Below, in pieces: positions 1 through 6,681 of a stretch of DNA of 8,109 nt. The notes below the pieces were generated by a model. It saw only the letters and a list, made by a program, of their open reading frames with translations, was not told the DNA's origin and did not search any database. How positions within the stretch are numbered: the first letter of the stretch is position 1; each line of letters starts with the position of its first letter. The position numbers and the translations under genes are program-made. The stretch is from contig NZ_JACUUA010000147.1 of assembly GCF_014859565.1 (NCBI RefSeq), positions 1 to 8,109 of the forward strand. The letters run 5' to 3'. The DNA comes from Marinospirillum sp. GTDB taxonomy: Bacteria; Pseudomonadota; Gammaproteobacteria; Pseudomonadales; Halomonadaceae.

Positions 1-1
1 A

Positions 2-241
2 GATTTTATTCTGGCGCTGGGTTGGTCGGTACTGGTGTTATCAGTGGGGGCGATCCTGCTGCTGTTACTGATGATCCGTGCCGGAGAATCCACCCGCACT
101 GCCAGTTATTTTTACCTGGTGCCACCACTGACCGCGCTGGAAGCCTGGCTGCTGTTTGATGAACGCATGACCCTGCTGGCATTAGTAGGAATGGTCATCA
201 CCGTGTTTGGAGTCTACTGGGCTAATCGGGTGGTAAGGTAG
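2..241 (+). CDS. EamA/DMT-family transporter, C-terminal part (5' truncated)
   Basis: The reading frame enters from the left edge and gives 79 residues ending at a TAG stop. They form about three hydrophobic membrane segments: one from GWSVLVLSVGAILLLLLMIR, one from SYFYLVPPLTALEAWLLF, and a last one from LLALVGMVITVFGVYWANR. The middle motif 'YLVPPLTALxAWLLFxE' followed by a final helix and a short basic tail is the typical end of the second EamA repeat in drug/metabolite-transporter-superfamily inner-membrane proteins, which are usually about 300 aa with ten helices. The substrate cannot be inferred from this end. No terminator was seen between it and the next gene. Nothing links it functionally to the downstream defence genes. 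The family call is firm, the role unknown. Confidence 0.85.
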   Translation, partial: DFILALGWSVLVLSVGAILLLLLMIRAGESTRTASYFYLVPPLTALEAWLLFDERMTLLALVGMVITVFGVYWANRVVR

Positions 242-281
242 CCAGAGCAGCTATAAAAAGCTGGCTAAGTGTGGCACTGGG

Positions 282-290
282 TGCTATATT
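282..290 (+). promoter_or_regulatory. Candidate extended -10 promoter of the toxin-antitoxin operon
   Basis: TGC followed by TATATT matches an extended -10 element (TGn plus a one-mismatch -10 hexamer). It lies 25 bases before the toxin start. The hexamer 17 bases upstream (TGGCTA, 262-267) is a poor -35, which extended -10 promoters tolerate. Transcription would begin inside or just before the adjacent inverted repeat. Inferred from sequence only. Confidence 0.45.
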
Positions 291-292
291 TT

Positions 293-306
293 TTGCTCAA
301 GAGCAA
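293..306 (+). promoter_or_regulatory. Perfect inverted repeat, likely autoregulatory operator of the toxin-antitoxin operon
   Basis: TTGCTC-AA-GAGCAA is an exact 6+6 palindrome with a two-base spacer. It starts three bases after the putative -10 box and its last two bases overlap the toxin ribosome binding site (AAGGA, 305-309). A dimeric HTH antitoxin bound here would block transcription initiation, as is usual for type II toxin-antitoxin operons. No second copy was found in the gap before the SMC gene. A role as an RNA hairpin masking the ribosome binding site is also possible. Confidence 0.5.
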
Positions 307-315
307 GGACGTGAT

Positions 316-690
316 ATGAGAATATTCAAAAACAGGGTGTTTAGTAAGTGGGCAACAAAAGAAGGGCTGGATGATAGTGTCTTGCAGGCTGCGGTTGATG
401 AAATGGAGCGGGGGCTGATTGATGCTGACCTTGGCGGTAATGTGGTAAAAAAGCGTGTAGCGATTGCTGGTCAAGGTAAGAGTGGGGGAGTCAGAACTCT
501 GTTGGCTTATAAGATTGGTAATAAGGCGTTTTTTGTCTACGGTTTTGCCAAGAACGCTCGTGCAAACATCAGCGCCTATGAACTAAAAGCCTTGAAAGTC
601 TTGGCAAAAGAACTACTGGCTTACAGTGATGAAGCATTAAGCGAAGCCATCAAGCATGGTGCGTTAGCTGAGGTAAAAAATGATGGATAA
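316..690 (+). CDS. Type II toxin, RelE/HigB-like (PF06296-type)
   Basis: A 124-residue basic protein of RelE/HigB type. These toxins are generally ribosome-associated mRNA endonucleases that inhibit translation and are neutralised by the cognate antitoxin. Family-typical blocks are 'ERGLIDADLGG' (residues 31-41), 'KKRVA' (45-49), 'GQGKSGGVRTLLA' (52-64) with basic K55 and R60, and 'FFVYGFAKNARANI' (72-85), followed by a helical C-terminus with the usual 'EL' (89-90). The ATG at 316 was chosen because AAGGA (305-309) lies six bases before it and the protein then starts at the first family-like residues (MRIFKNRVF). An upstream in-frame GTG at 271 would put the promoter and operator inside the gene. 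The 3' end overlaps the antitoxin start by 11 bases, indicating coupled translation. Toxin-first order matches HigBA-type modules. The family call is firm; activity is inferred. Confidence 0.88.
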   Translation: MRIFKNRVFSKWATKEGLDDSVLQAAVDEMERGLIDADLGGNVVKKRVAIAGQGKSGGVRTLLAYKIGNKAFFVYGFAKNARANISAYELKALKVLAKELLAYSDEALSEAIKHGALAEVKNDG

Positions 691-988
691 ATCAATTTTA
701 GATACAGTGCATGAAACAGCGCAAGACCTGCACGCTGCTGGCGTGATGAAAGAGACTACACTGCGCGAATTTGATGCACTTTGTCTGCCGCCAGTGAAAG
801 AATACTCGCCTGTACAGATCAAGCAAATCCGTACAAAGTATCACGCCAGTCAGGGTGTGTTCGCGGCGTATCTGAACACCAGTGTATCCACCGTACAGAA
901 GTGGGAGCAAGGGCAGAAGAGACCCAACGGCCCTTCGTTGAAGCTGCTGAATCTGGTTGCGGAAAAAGGGCTGGAAATACTGGCTTAA
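680..988 (+). CDS. HTH antitoxin, HigA/NadS-like (Xre family)
   Basis: A 102-residue protein, the partner of the preceding toxin. The N-terminal segment has the motif 'LREFDALCLPPV' (residues 28-39) common in antitoxins paired with PF06296-type toxins. A Cro/C1-type helix-turn-helix follows at about residues 46-82; its recognition helix region contains 'NTSVSTVQKWEQGQKRPNG' (66-84). It should bind the toxin and repress its own operon, probably at the palindrome 293-306. The start is ambiguous between ATG at 680 and ATG at 683; GAGGT (670-674) serves either, and the second gives the N-terminus MDKSILD. No convincing terminator follows, so read-through toward the SMC operon is possible. Confidence 0.88.
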   Translation: MMDKSILDTVHETAQDLHAAGVMKETTLREFDALCLPPVKEYSPVQIKQIRTKYHASQGVFAAYLNTSVSTVQKWEQGQKRPNGPSLKLLNLVAEKGLEILA

Positions 989-1089
989 CAAAAAACCTGA
1001 AAGATTCTCTGTTCTTGGCTTCGATTTTTATATGTCCTCAAGTTGATACAGTCCAGATTTTGTCAGGGCTGCTTTCGTGGTGTTTTCTG

Positions 1090-1098
1090 TGGGATAAT
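1090..1098 (+). promoter_or_regulatory. Candidate extended -10 promoter for the SMC defence operon
   Basis: TGG followed by GATAAT forms an extended -10 element in the 145-base gap (989-1133) between the antitoxin and the SMC gene, leaving a 5' leader of about 28 bases. No good -35 is found 16-18 bases upstream; TTGTCA at 1060-1065 resembles a -35 but is 27 bases away. The rest of the gap is A/T-rich and has no recognisable RNA gene or strong hairpin. Confidence 0.35.
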
Positions 1099-1133
1099 CT
1101 GCCCTTTTCCTGAACCGGATTACAGGGTGGTTT

Positions 1134-4100
1134 ATGTCGCATCTGCTGCGTATTGTACTGATTCATGGACATCTGGACGGGGTGGTGGAGCTGGATCTGG
1201 ATGGTCACACCAATATCTGCGGCACCAATGCGTCCGGCAAGACCACCCTGCAGCGGTTGGTGCCAGTGTTTTATGGGGAACAGCCCAACAAGGTTGTACC
1301 CAAAACCCGCAAGAAGTTTGATGAGTTTTACCTGCCCAGCAGCAACTCCTACCTGATTTATGAATACCGCCGCGAAGATGGCAATGTCTGTCAGGCGGTA
1401 CTGACCCGTGCAGCCACCGGGGTGGAATACCGTTTTGTAAATGCCCCCTACAATCCCGAACATTATCTCAGCCAGAGTGAACAGGGCATTCAGGGCTTGA
1501 GTTACAGCGATTTTGCTGCCCGTCTGCGTCAGCTCAAAATTGATACCTCGCGTAAATTACAAGCCACCTCCGAATACCGCAGTGTGATCCAGAACGATTT
1601 CAGCCTGCTGCGCGGTAATTCACAGGAAGCCAAAAGCCTGCGCCAGATTGCGCTGCAGTACAGTCTGGTCAAGGTTGGGCATCGTATCCGCCACATGGAA
1701 AAACTGGTATCAGCAGTTCATGCCAAAGAAGGCAAGATGGATACCTTAAAAACCATGCTGGCGGCCATTTTTGAAGAAGATGGTGTGGAGCTGCCGGTCA
1801 CCCGCATACGTAATACCAAGGCGCGGGAATGGATACAACAGATGCGCCAGTCGATGCGGCTGGACAGTTTAAAACAGGAATTTGCCAGCCTGCAGCGTCA
1901 GGTACAACAACTGGCCGCCACCGAAGCCGAACTGTGGCAGTTGTATCCTCTGCTGGAAAAAGACCAGGCCAGCCTGTTGCAGGAAGATGCGGATACCGAG
2001 GGACAGGCCCGTGAACTGGAACGTGAACTGAGTCAGCAGCAGGAAACTTTTGAAAATCAACGTAACGAACTGACCGGCCAGTTGAGTGAGCAGGAACAGG
2101 CGTTAAAAATCACCCAGCACGAGCTGGATGATCTGCAGCAGACTTATGAAAACTATGCCGAGCGGGATATGGCCGGTTTGGAGCTGGATTTACAGCAGCT
2201 ACCCCAATGGCGCATTGATCTGGAAGAATTACAAAAACACCTGCAGCTGATGCGGGATGAACTGGGTGATTCCAAACAAAAACTGGAAGCCCGCAAGCTT
2301 GAGCTGGCCGAAGCGCTGGAGCGTCAGTCACAGCAGAACTACAGCCGCATCAGTCAGTTGCGTACAGAACAGCAGAAAACTCGTGACCAGCAGGAACTGC
2401 AGAAAAACCGGTTAGAACAGCAATACCAGCAGCAGCGTGATGAGCGGGAAGCCGACTATGAAATCCGTCAGGAGCAAATCACCGAACAACTGGCGGAACT
2501 GAAAGCCCAACTCAGCAGTCCGCAGCAGAAGGATGAAGAGATTCAGGCCATGCAGCTGGCGCAGGCGCGACTGGAACAGGCACAACAGGATCAGCGCACT
2601 CAGGCACAGCTCAGCGACCAATTGAATCGGGAATTACAGCAGTTGCAGCAGCAGCGTCGGGAACAGAGTGACCTGCTCACCCGCACCCGTCAGGCGGTCA
2701 GTCAGGCCGAGCAGCAGTGCCGAGAACTACAACGCCAGCGTGATCCTGAGCAGGGCAGCCTGCGCCATTTCCTGCGTTTTCATCAACCCGGTTGGGAACA
2801 AACTCTGGGCAAAGTGTTACGTGCAGATCTGCTGGAACGGTCTGATCTGGCACCCCAGCAACTACCGGGTGATGAACAGCGAATTTTTAACCTGCAGCTG
2901 GATTTAAATGCCATCGAGCTGCCGGATTATGCACGGGATGAAGCCGAACTATTGCAGATGCTTGCAGCGGCTGAAAAACGCTTGGCCCAACTGCAGCAAG
3001 AACAACAGCTGATCGAAAAACAGCTGTTGGAACAAACCCGTCAGGTGGAAGCACAACAACAAAAACTGGATCAGGCTCGGCTGCGCCTGAACCAGTGTGA
3101 TCAGGATATCCAGTTTGCAACGGATCACCGTAATCGCCTGCAGGAAGAACAACAGCAACTGCAAAAACAACGGCAGCAGCAACTGCAAAAGCAGCTGCAG
3201 GTGGTTGAGCAGCAGAAACAGCAGTTGCGTGATCACAAACAGCAGAGTCTGGCCAGTTTAAAACACGAATTTGAAACCCAGTTGCTGGAATTTAAAGCCG
3301 ACTGGCAGGAACAGCTGGCCGGGTTTGATCGCCAGATAGCTCAGTTGGAACAACAGATTAATCAGTTGCGGCAGGAACAACAGCAACAGCTGGCCGAGCT
3401 GGAAGCTGCGTTTAATCGGGATCTGGAAGCCCGGCAGATCGACCCGCGCCACCTGCGCGAAGCAGAAGAACGCCAGAAACAACTGCAGGAAAAAATCCGT
3501 AACACCAGCAATCGCAAGGATGAGTTGGAAGACTACCGGCGCTTTATGCGGGTCGACTGGGACAAACGCAAACCGGAGCTGCTGCAGAAAGAAACTCGTC
3601 TGAAAGACAGTGAGCGCCAGACTCGTGAGCAGTTGGAGCAGTTAAAAACCAGCCATAACCAGCAGCGCGGTCAGCTGAAAAACCGTCTCAGTGGTCTGGA
3701 AAAACACCTGAAGGGATTGCGTGAACAAGCCACTCGCCTGAAACCCCTGCTGAACCAGCTGGAGCTTTTGCCGCCACCGGAACAACCACCTGAAGTCACT
3801 GCAGCTCAGGGTGACCGGATTGAACGCATGGATCGTGCTCAGGCGGCACTGCGGGAATTGCATGACCTGACCCGACAGGTACGGGAAACCCAACAGACCT
3901 TTGAGCGTAACCTGACCAAGGATGCCAGCAGCGATTTTATTGCTTTTCTGGACAACCAGCGTCAGCAGTTGCAACCGGATCAACCGGGAGAAATCCATCC
4001 GCGCCGCCTGTTACCGGTTCTGTCCGGTATGTTGCAACTGCTGCAGGATCAACAGAACAATCTGGTGGAACAGGGGCGTAATCTCGGTGGTGACCTCAGC

Positions 4101-4811
4101 AAGTTTTTCACGGTTTTCCGTGACCTGAACCGGCGCATCAACGAACAGAGTCGGCGGCTTAGTAAAGAAGTGGCAGATGATCTGGTACTGGATGGTATCA
4201 GTAAATCCGAGGTCAAAATCCAGTCCACCATTGATGAACTGGGTTTCTGGCAACCGTTGAAACACTTTGCTGCCCTTTATGAGCAGTGGAAAGCCAGTGG
4301 CAATCCACTGCCGGATGATCACTACCTGAATGCTCTGGCTGATGTGGTGGAGTTACTGCGCAGTGATCAGAGTTACACCTTTGAAAGCCTGCTGCGGCTG
4401 GAGTTGCACCTGAATGAAGGTGGTTCGGATCTGGTGATCCGTAATGATCGCCAACTGCTGGAATCATCCAGTCATGGTATGGCTTACCTGATTCTGTGCA
4501 AATTCCTGCTGGCCTTTACCCGGCTGCTGCGTGGTAAGGCTGATATTGCCATCCACTGGCCGATTGATGAAATTGGCACCTTGGCTTATCACAATGTGGA
4601 AAAACTCTTTCGTGCCTGTGAAAGCAACCAGATCCATATTGTGGGTGCTTTTCCCAACCCGGAATCGGATGTGCTGCTGTTGTTCCGCCATCGTTACCTG
4701 ATTGATCGGGATAAGAACAACCCACAACAACGTCTGTTAAAACGTATTGAACCCAAACTCAGTCGTCTGGCTGAACGTCTGCAGCAACGCCAGCAGGAGG
4801 TGACCCCATGA
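1134..4811 (+). CDS. jetC: SMC-like ATPase of a Wadjet/MksBEF-type complex (JetC/MksB-like)
   Basis: A 1225-residue SMC-type ATPase, the probable DNA-loop-extruding motor of the complex encoded here. The N-terminal ATPase half has Walker A 'GTNASGKTT' at 30-38, in the 'xxNASGKTTxQ' form typical of MukB/JetC-like proteins. From about residue 235 to 930 it is a long, very glutamine-rich heptad coiled coil, broken by a small non-coil segment at about 537-600 ('HFLRFHQPGWEQTLGKVL'), which I read as the hinge. Other breaks lie near 801 ('YRRFMRVDWDKRKPEL') and at the proline cluster 880-886. The C-terminal half carries a degenerate ABC signature 'SSSHGMAYLILCKFL' (1111-1125) and Walker B 'WPIDEIG' (catalytic E1146). 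It is shorter than E. coli MukB (about 1486 aa). The start at 1134 is supported by AGGG (1124-1127) six bases upstream. The stop overlaps the next start (ATGA). Confidence 0.9.
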   Translation: MSHLLRIVLIHGHLDGVVELDLDGHTNICGTNASGKTTLQRLVPVFYGEQPNKVVPKTRKKFDEFYLPSSNSYLIYEYRREDGNVCQAVLTRAATGVEYRFVNAPYNPEHYLSQSEQGIQGLSYSDFAARLRQLKIDTSRKLQATSEYRSVIQNDFSLLRGNSQEAKSLRQIALQYSLVKVGHRIRHMEKLVSAVHAKEGKMDTLKTMLAAIFEEDGVELPVTRIRNTKAREWIQQMRQSMRLDSLKQEFASLQRQVQQLAATEAELWQLYPLLEKDQASLLQEDADTEGQARELERELSQQQETFENQRNELTGQLSEQEQALKITQHELDDLQQTYENYAERDMAGLELDLQQLPQWRIDLEELQKHLQLMRDELGDSKQKLEARKLELAEALERQSQQNYSRISQLRTEQQKTRDQQELQKNRLEQQYQQQRDEREADYEIRQEQITEQLAELKAQLSSPQQKDEEIQAMQLAQARLEQAQQDQRTQAQLSDQLNRELQQLQQQRREQSDLLTRTRQAVSQAEQQCRELQRQRDPEQGSLRHFLRFHQPGWEQTLGKVLRADLLERSDLAPQQLPGDEQRIFNLQLDLNAIELPDYARDEAELLQMLAAAEKRLAQLQQEQQLIEKQLLEQTRQVEAQQQKLDQARLRLNQCDQDIQFATDHRNRLQEEQQQLQKQRQQQLQKQLQVVEQQKQQLRDHKQQSLASLKHEFETQLLEFKADWQEQLAGFDRQIAQLEQQINQLRQEQQQQLAELEAAFNRDLEARQIDPRHLREAEERQKQLQEKIRNTSNRKDELEDYRRFMRVDWDKRKPELLQKETRLKDSERQTREQLEQLKTSHNQQRGQLKNRLSGLEKHLKGLREQATRLKPLLNQLELLPPPEQPPEVTAAQGDRIERMDRAQAALRELHDLTRQVRETQQTFERNLTKDASSDFIAFLDNQRQQLQPDQPGEIHPRRLLPVLSGMLQLLQDQQNNLVEQGRNLGGDLSKFFTVFRDLNRRINEQSRRLSKEVADDLVLDGISKSEVKIQSTIDELGFWQPLKHFAALYEQWKASGNPLPDDHYLNALADVVELLRSDQSYTFESLLRLELHLNEGGSDLVIRNDRQLLESSSHGMAYLILCKFLLAFTRLLRGKADIAIHWPIDEIGTLAYHNVEKLFRACESNQIHIVGAFPNPESDVLLLFRHRYLIDRDKNNPQQRLLKRIEPKLSRLAERLQQRQQEVTP
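4796..4803 (+). promoter_or_regulatory. Strong Shine-Dalgarno for the JetB-like gene, inside the end of jetC
   Basis: GGAGGTGA lies within the last codons of the SMC gene. Its GGAGG core ends seven bases before the ATG at 4808. It is near-ideally complementary to the 16S rRNA 3' end, which fixes the start and suggests the second subunit is translated at high level through coupling at the ATGA overlap. Confidence 0.7.
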
Positions 4812-5440
4812 CAGCATTAACTCAACATGGCCTGCTGCTGGAACGCCTGCTGGGCGGTGCTTTTGTCTGCAAGGTCAGTGATGAAGAGGCTTTTCGTCAT
4901 CTGCAAGATGAAGCGACCCGCGAAGCCATTAATGAATACCTGCAACCACTGAACCGGCGGCTGGCGAGTAACCCGGATGCCAGTGTCTGGTTTCTGGCTT
5001 GGCGGGAGCTTACCACTGATGCCCGTGAGCAGTTATCCAACCAGTTAAGCCAGACCTGGAACAGCCTGATGCCACTGCTGGAATGGATGCAGCTGGTGCA
5101 GGAAGCGCTGGGACGTGACAGTGTGTTAACCGCAGGAGAAATCCTTAAACCCGCGGAGTTTGTGTTGCGCTCCGAGGATAATCACAGCCTGCGTGAACGC
5201 CTGAACCGCCTGGCGGCTGATCGTTTTTTTAACTCACAAAGTGATGATCTGGGTAATCAGGTCAAACAGATTTTTCGCCGCCTGAAAGAGCAGGGTTATC
5301 TGGTGCAGCCACACGCAGACCGCCAGTATTTTTATGTCACCGGCAAAATTGATTACCTGCTGGATCTGGTGCGTTTTATCCGGGATGAAGAAAATCTGCC
5401 CATCGAGGATGAGGCTCCGCAACAGGAGGCCTTACTCTGA
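4808..5440 (+). CDS. jetB: MksE/JetB-like accessory subunit
   Basis: A 210-residue soluble protein, close to the usual size of MksE/MukE/JetB subunits (about 200-240 aa). These winged-helix ('KITE') proteins bridge the kleisin and the SMC heads and bind DNA. Visible features are an N-terminal helical region, 'LTAGEILKPAEF' (107-118), and a C-terminal winged helix at about 150-196, where 'IFRRLKEQGYLV' (155-166) is a recognition helix plus strand and 'RQYFYVTGKIDYLLDLVRFIR' (172-192) is a wing followed by a helix. An acidic tail ends the protein. The function is assigned from position between an SMC ATPase and a kleisin-like gene, from size, and from fold-like patterns; sequence similarity within this family is generally low. 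It overlaps jetC by four bases and its stop shares one base with the next start (TGATG). Confidence 0.78.
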   Translation: MTALTQHGLLLERLLGGAFVCKVSDEEAFRHLQDEATREAINEYLQPLNRRLASNPDASVWFLAWRELTTDAREQLSNQLSQTWNSLMPLLEWMQLVQEALGRDSVLTAGEILKPAEFVLRSEDNHSLRERLNRLAADRFFNSQSDDLGNQVKQIFRRLKEQGYLVQPHADRQYFYVTGKIDYLLDLVRFIRDEENLPIEDEAPQQEALL

Positions 5441-6681
5441 TGGTCGACGATTTTGACTCTAGCCTGATCAAAACCGGTGCAGAACGTCTGGCGTTGCTGG
5501 GCAAACACGCCACTGCACTGATGCAGGGTTATGTGGGTGAGCAAGTGGACGAAACGGCCTTCAGTGATACTGCGTTAAAAAAACTGCTGAATGCCCGAAT
5601 TCTTTGGCGACCGGATGAACAATCCGGCCTGAAACTCAGCCACCGGGTGCGTGACCTGATCGCCGAAATGCTCTCGGATGCCCGCCGCCGCCATGTGAAT
5701 GCGGATGTTGGTGAAACCCTAGAGTTGTTACGCAATCTGGTGATGACCTGGCGCGAGGCTCAGCAGCGGGGTGACTACCTGCTGGCGGAACAGCAACAAC
5801 TGCGACTGACTCAGGAGATGGATGACCTGAATGGCCGTTTTGCTGACGCCATTGACAGTCTGTGGCAACGGCTGAACAGTGATTTTGGTTTTGTCAGCAG
5901 TCTGAATGACAAAATCCGTGAAAATGAACGTGCTCAGAAACAAATCACCCGTCTGCTGGATGGGCTGGATCTGATAGATTTTGATGAATTGATTCTGCTG
6001 GTGGGTGGCAGCGGACCATTACGTAAATTGTTGGTCAGTCAGCTGCAGAACCAGATCAGTGCCCATTACAGCAACCTGCGGGAAGTACAAACCCGGCTGG
6101 TGCAGCTGATGGCACGTTTTCGCCATCAGCAGTCACGCAACCTGCTGGTCAATGGCATGGTGGCCTTTCTGCGTGAGCATCCGCGTTTTCGCCCTGGCAA
6201 CTACACCCAGCGTACAGAAGTTCCGTCGCTGTTTAATCAGGCGACCAGTCTGATTCCGGCTGCTGCTGCGGCACTGGATCGTGATCGGGATGCGGATCAG
6301 CTGGCTGAACTGATTCAGCATCTGCCGCGCCGTGAAATCCCGCTGGAGCTGGCTGAGGCCGCTTTACCAGCTGAGTGGCATCAGGATGAAACGGTTGCCG
6401 CAAGGCAGCAGCAACTCAAGGAAGATGTGGAAGGCTTTTATTTGCAGGTGGTGGACTCTGGTCAACCCATCAGTGCACTGGAATATCTGCAGCAAAGCGG
6501 GCTGGGCTGGGATGCTGAAATCTGGTTGTATCAGGTGATTGCTGAACATCAGGGTTTGCCTGCTCGTGAACAGAGCCAGTTTCAACTATGGCAGGATGAA
6601 AGCCCGTCCAGCCAGTGGAATCAGGTGTTATTGATCCACGATGTACACCTGCAATTGGCACCTGCTGGAGCCATAGCATGA
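5440..6681 (+). CDS. jetA: Kleisin-like subunit (MksF/JetA-like)
   Basis: A 413-residue protein in the expected kleisin position of the operon. Kleisins (MukF/MksF/JetA) join the two SMC heads and recruit the KITE subunit. The N-terminus suggests a winged helix at about 42-78 ('ALKKLLNARILW' then 'LKLSHRVRDLIAEML'). Long amphipathic helices follow (about 86-175, and 190-245), with a middle block rich in alanine and proline ('NQATSLIPAAAAALD', 266-280). The C-terminal region (about 322-410) with 'QVLLIHDVHLQLAP' could be the second winged helix that caps an SMC head. 'GGSGPLRK' (189-196) is not a P-loop. An AGGAGG site (5424-5429) precedes the ATG by ten bases inside jetB. The gene is shorter than E. 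coli MukF (about 440 aa). I assign it mainly by context; no enzymatic motif is seen. Confidence 0.75.
   Translation: MVDDFDSSLIKTGAERLALLGKHATALMQGYVGEQVDETAFSDTALKKLLNARILWRPDEQSGLKLSHRVRDLIAEMLSDARRRHVNADVGETLELLRNLVMTWREAQQRGDYLLAEQQQLRLTQEMDDLNGRFADAIDSLWQRLNSDFGFVSSLNDKIRENERAQKQITRLLDGLDLIDFDELILLVGGSGPLRKLLVSQLQNQISAHYSNLREVQTRLVQLMARFRHQQSRNLLVNGMVAFLREHPRFRPGNYTQRTEVPSLFNQATSLIPAAAAALDRDRDADQLAELIQHLPRREIPLELAEAALPAEWHQDETVAARQQQLKEDVEGFYLQVVDSGQPISALEYLQQSGLGWDAEIWLYQVIAEHQGLPAREQSQFQLWQDESPSSQWNQVLLIHDVHLQLAPAGAIA

Noticed and set aside
271..315. GTG start extending the toxin by 15 residues
   Set aside because: It would place the -10 element and palindrome inside the gene and lacks a ribosome binding site; the ATG at 316 has AAGGA at good spacing.
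781..1113. 110-aa plus-strand ORF overlapping the antitoxin
   Set aside because: It is an out-of-frame shadow of the well-supported HTH antitoxin.
1095..1122. TAATC...GATTA inverted repeat before jetC as an operator
   Set aside because: Arms are only five bases with an 18-base spacer, which is expected by chance.
2330..3500. CAG/CAA-rich DNA as a tandem repeat or CRISPR-like array
   Set aside because: Repeats are irregular, in frame, and explained by glutamine-rich coiled-coil coding sequence; there are no fixed-length repeats or spacers.
6004..6027. 'GGSGPLRK' in the kleisin-like protein as a P-loop
   Set aside because: It lacks the GK[S/T] ending and any Walker B partner.
6615..6677. Upstream in-frame ATG extending jetD by 21 residues
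   Set aside because: It overlaps the kleisin gene by 67 bases and has no ribosome binding site, while the ATG at 6678 has GGAG and an ATGA overlap like the other junctions.
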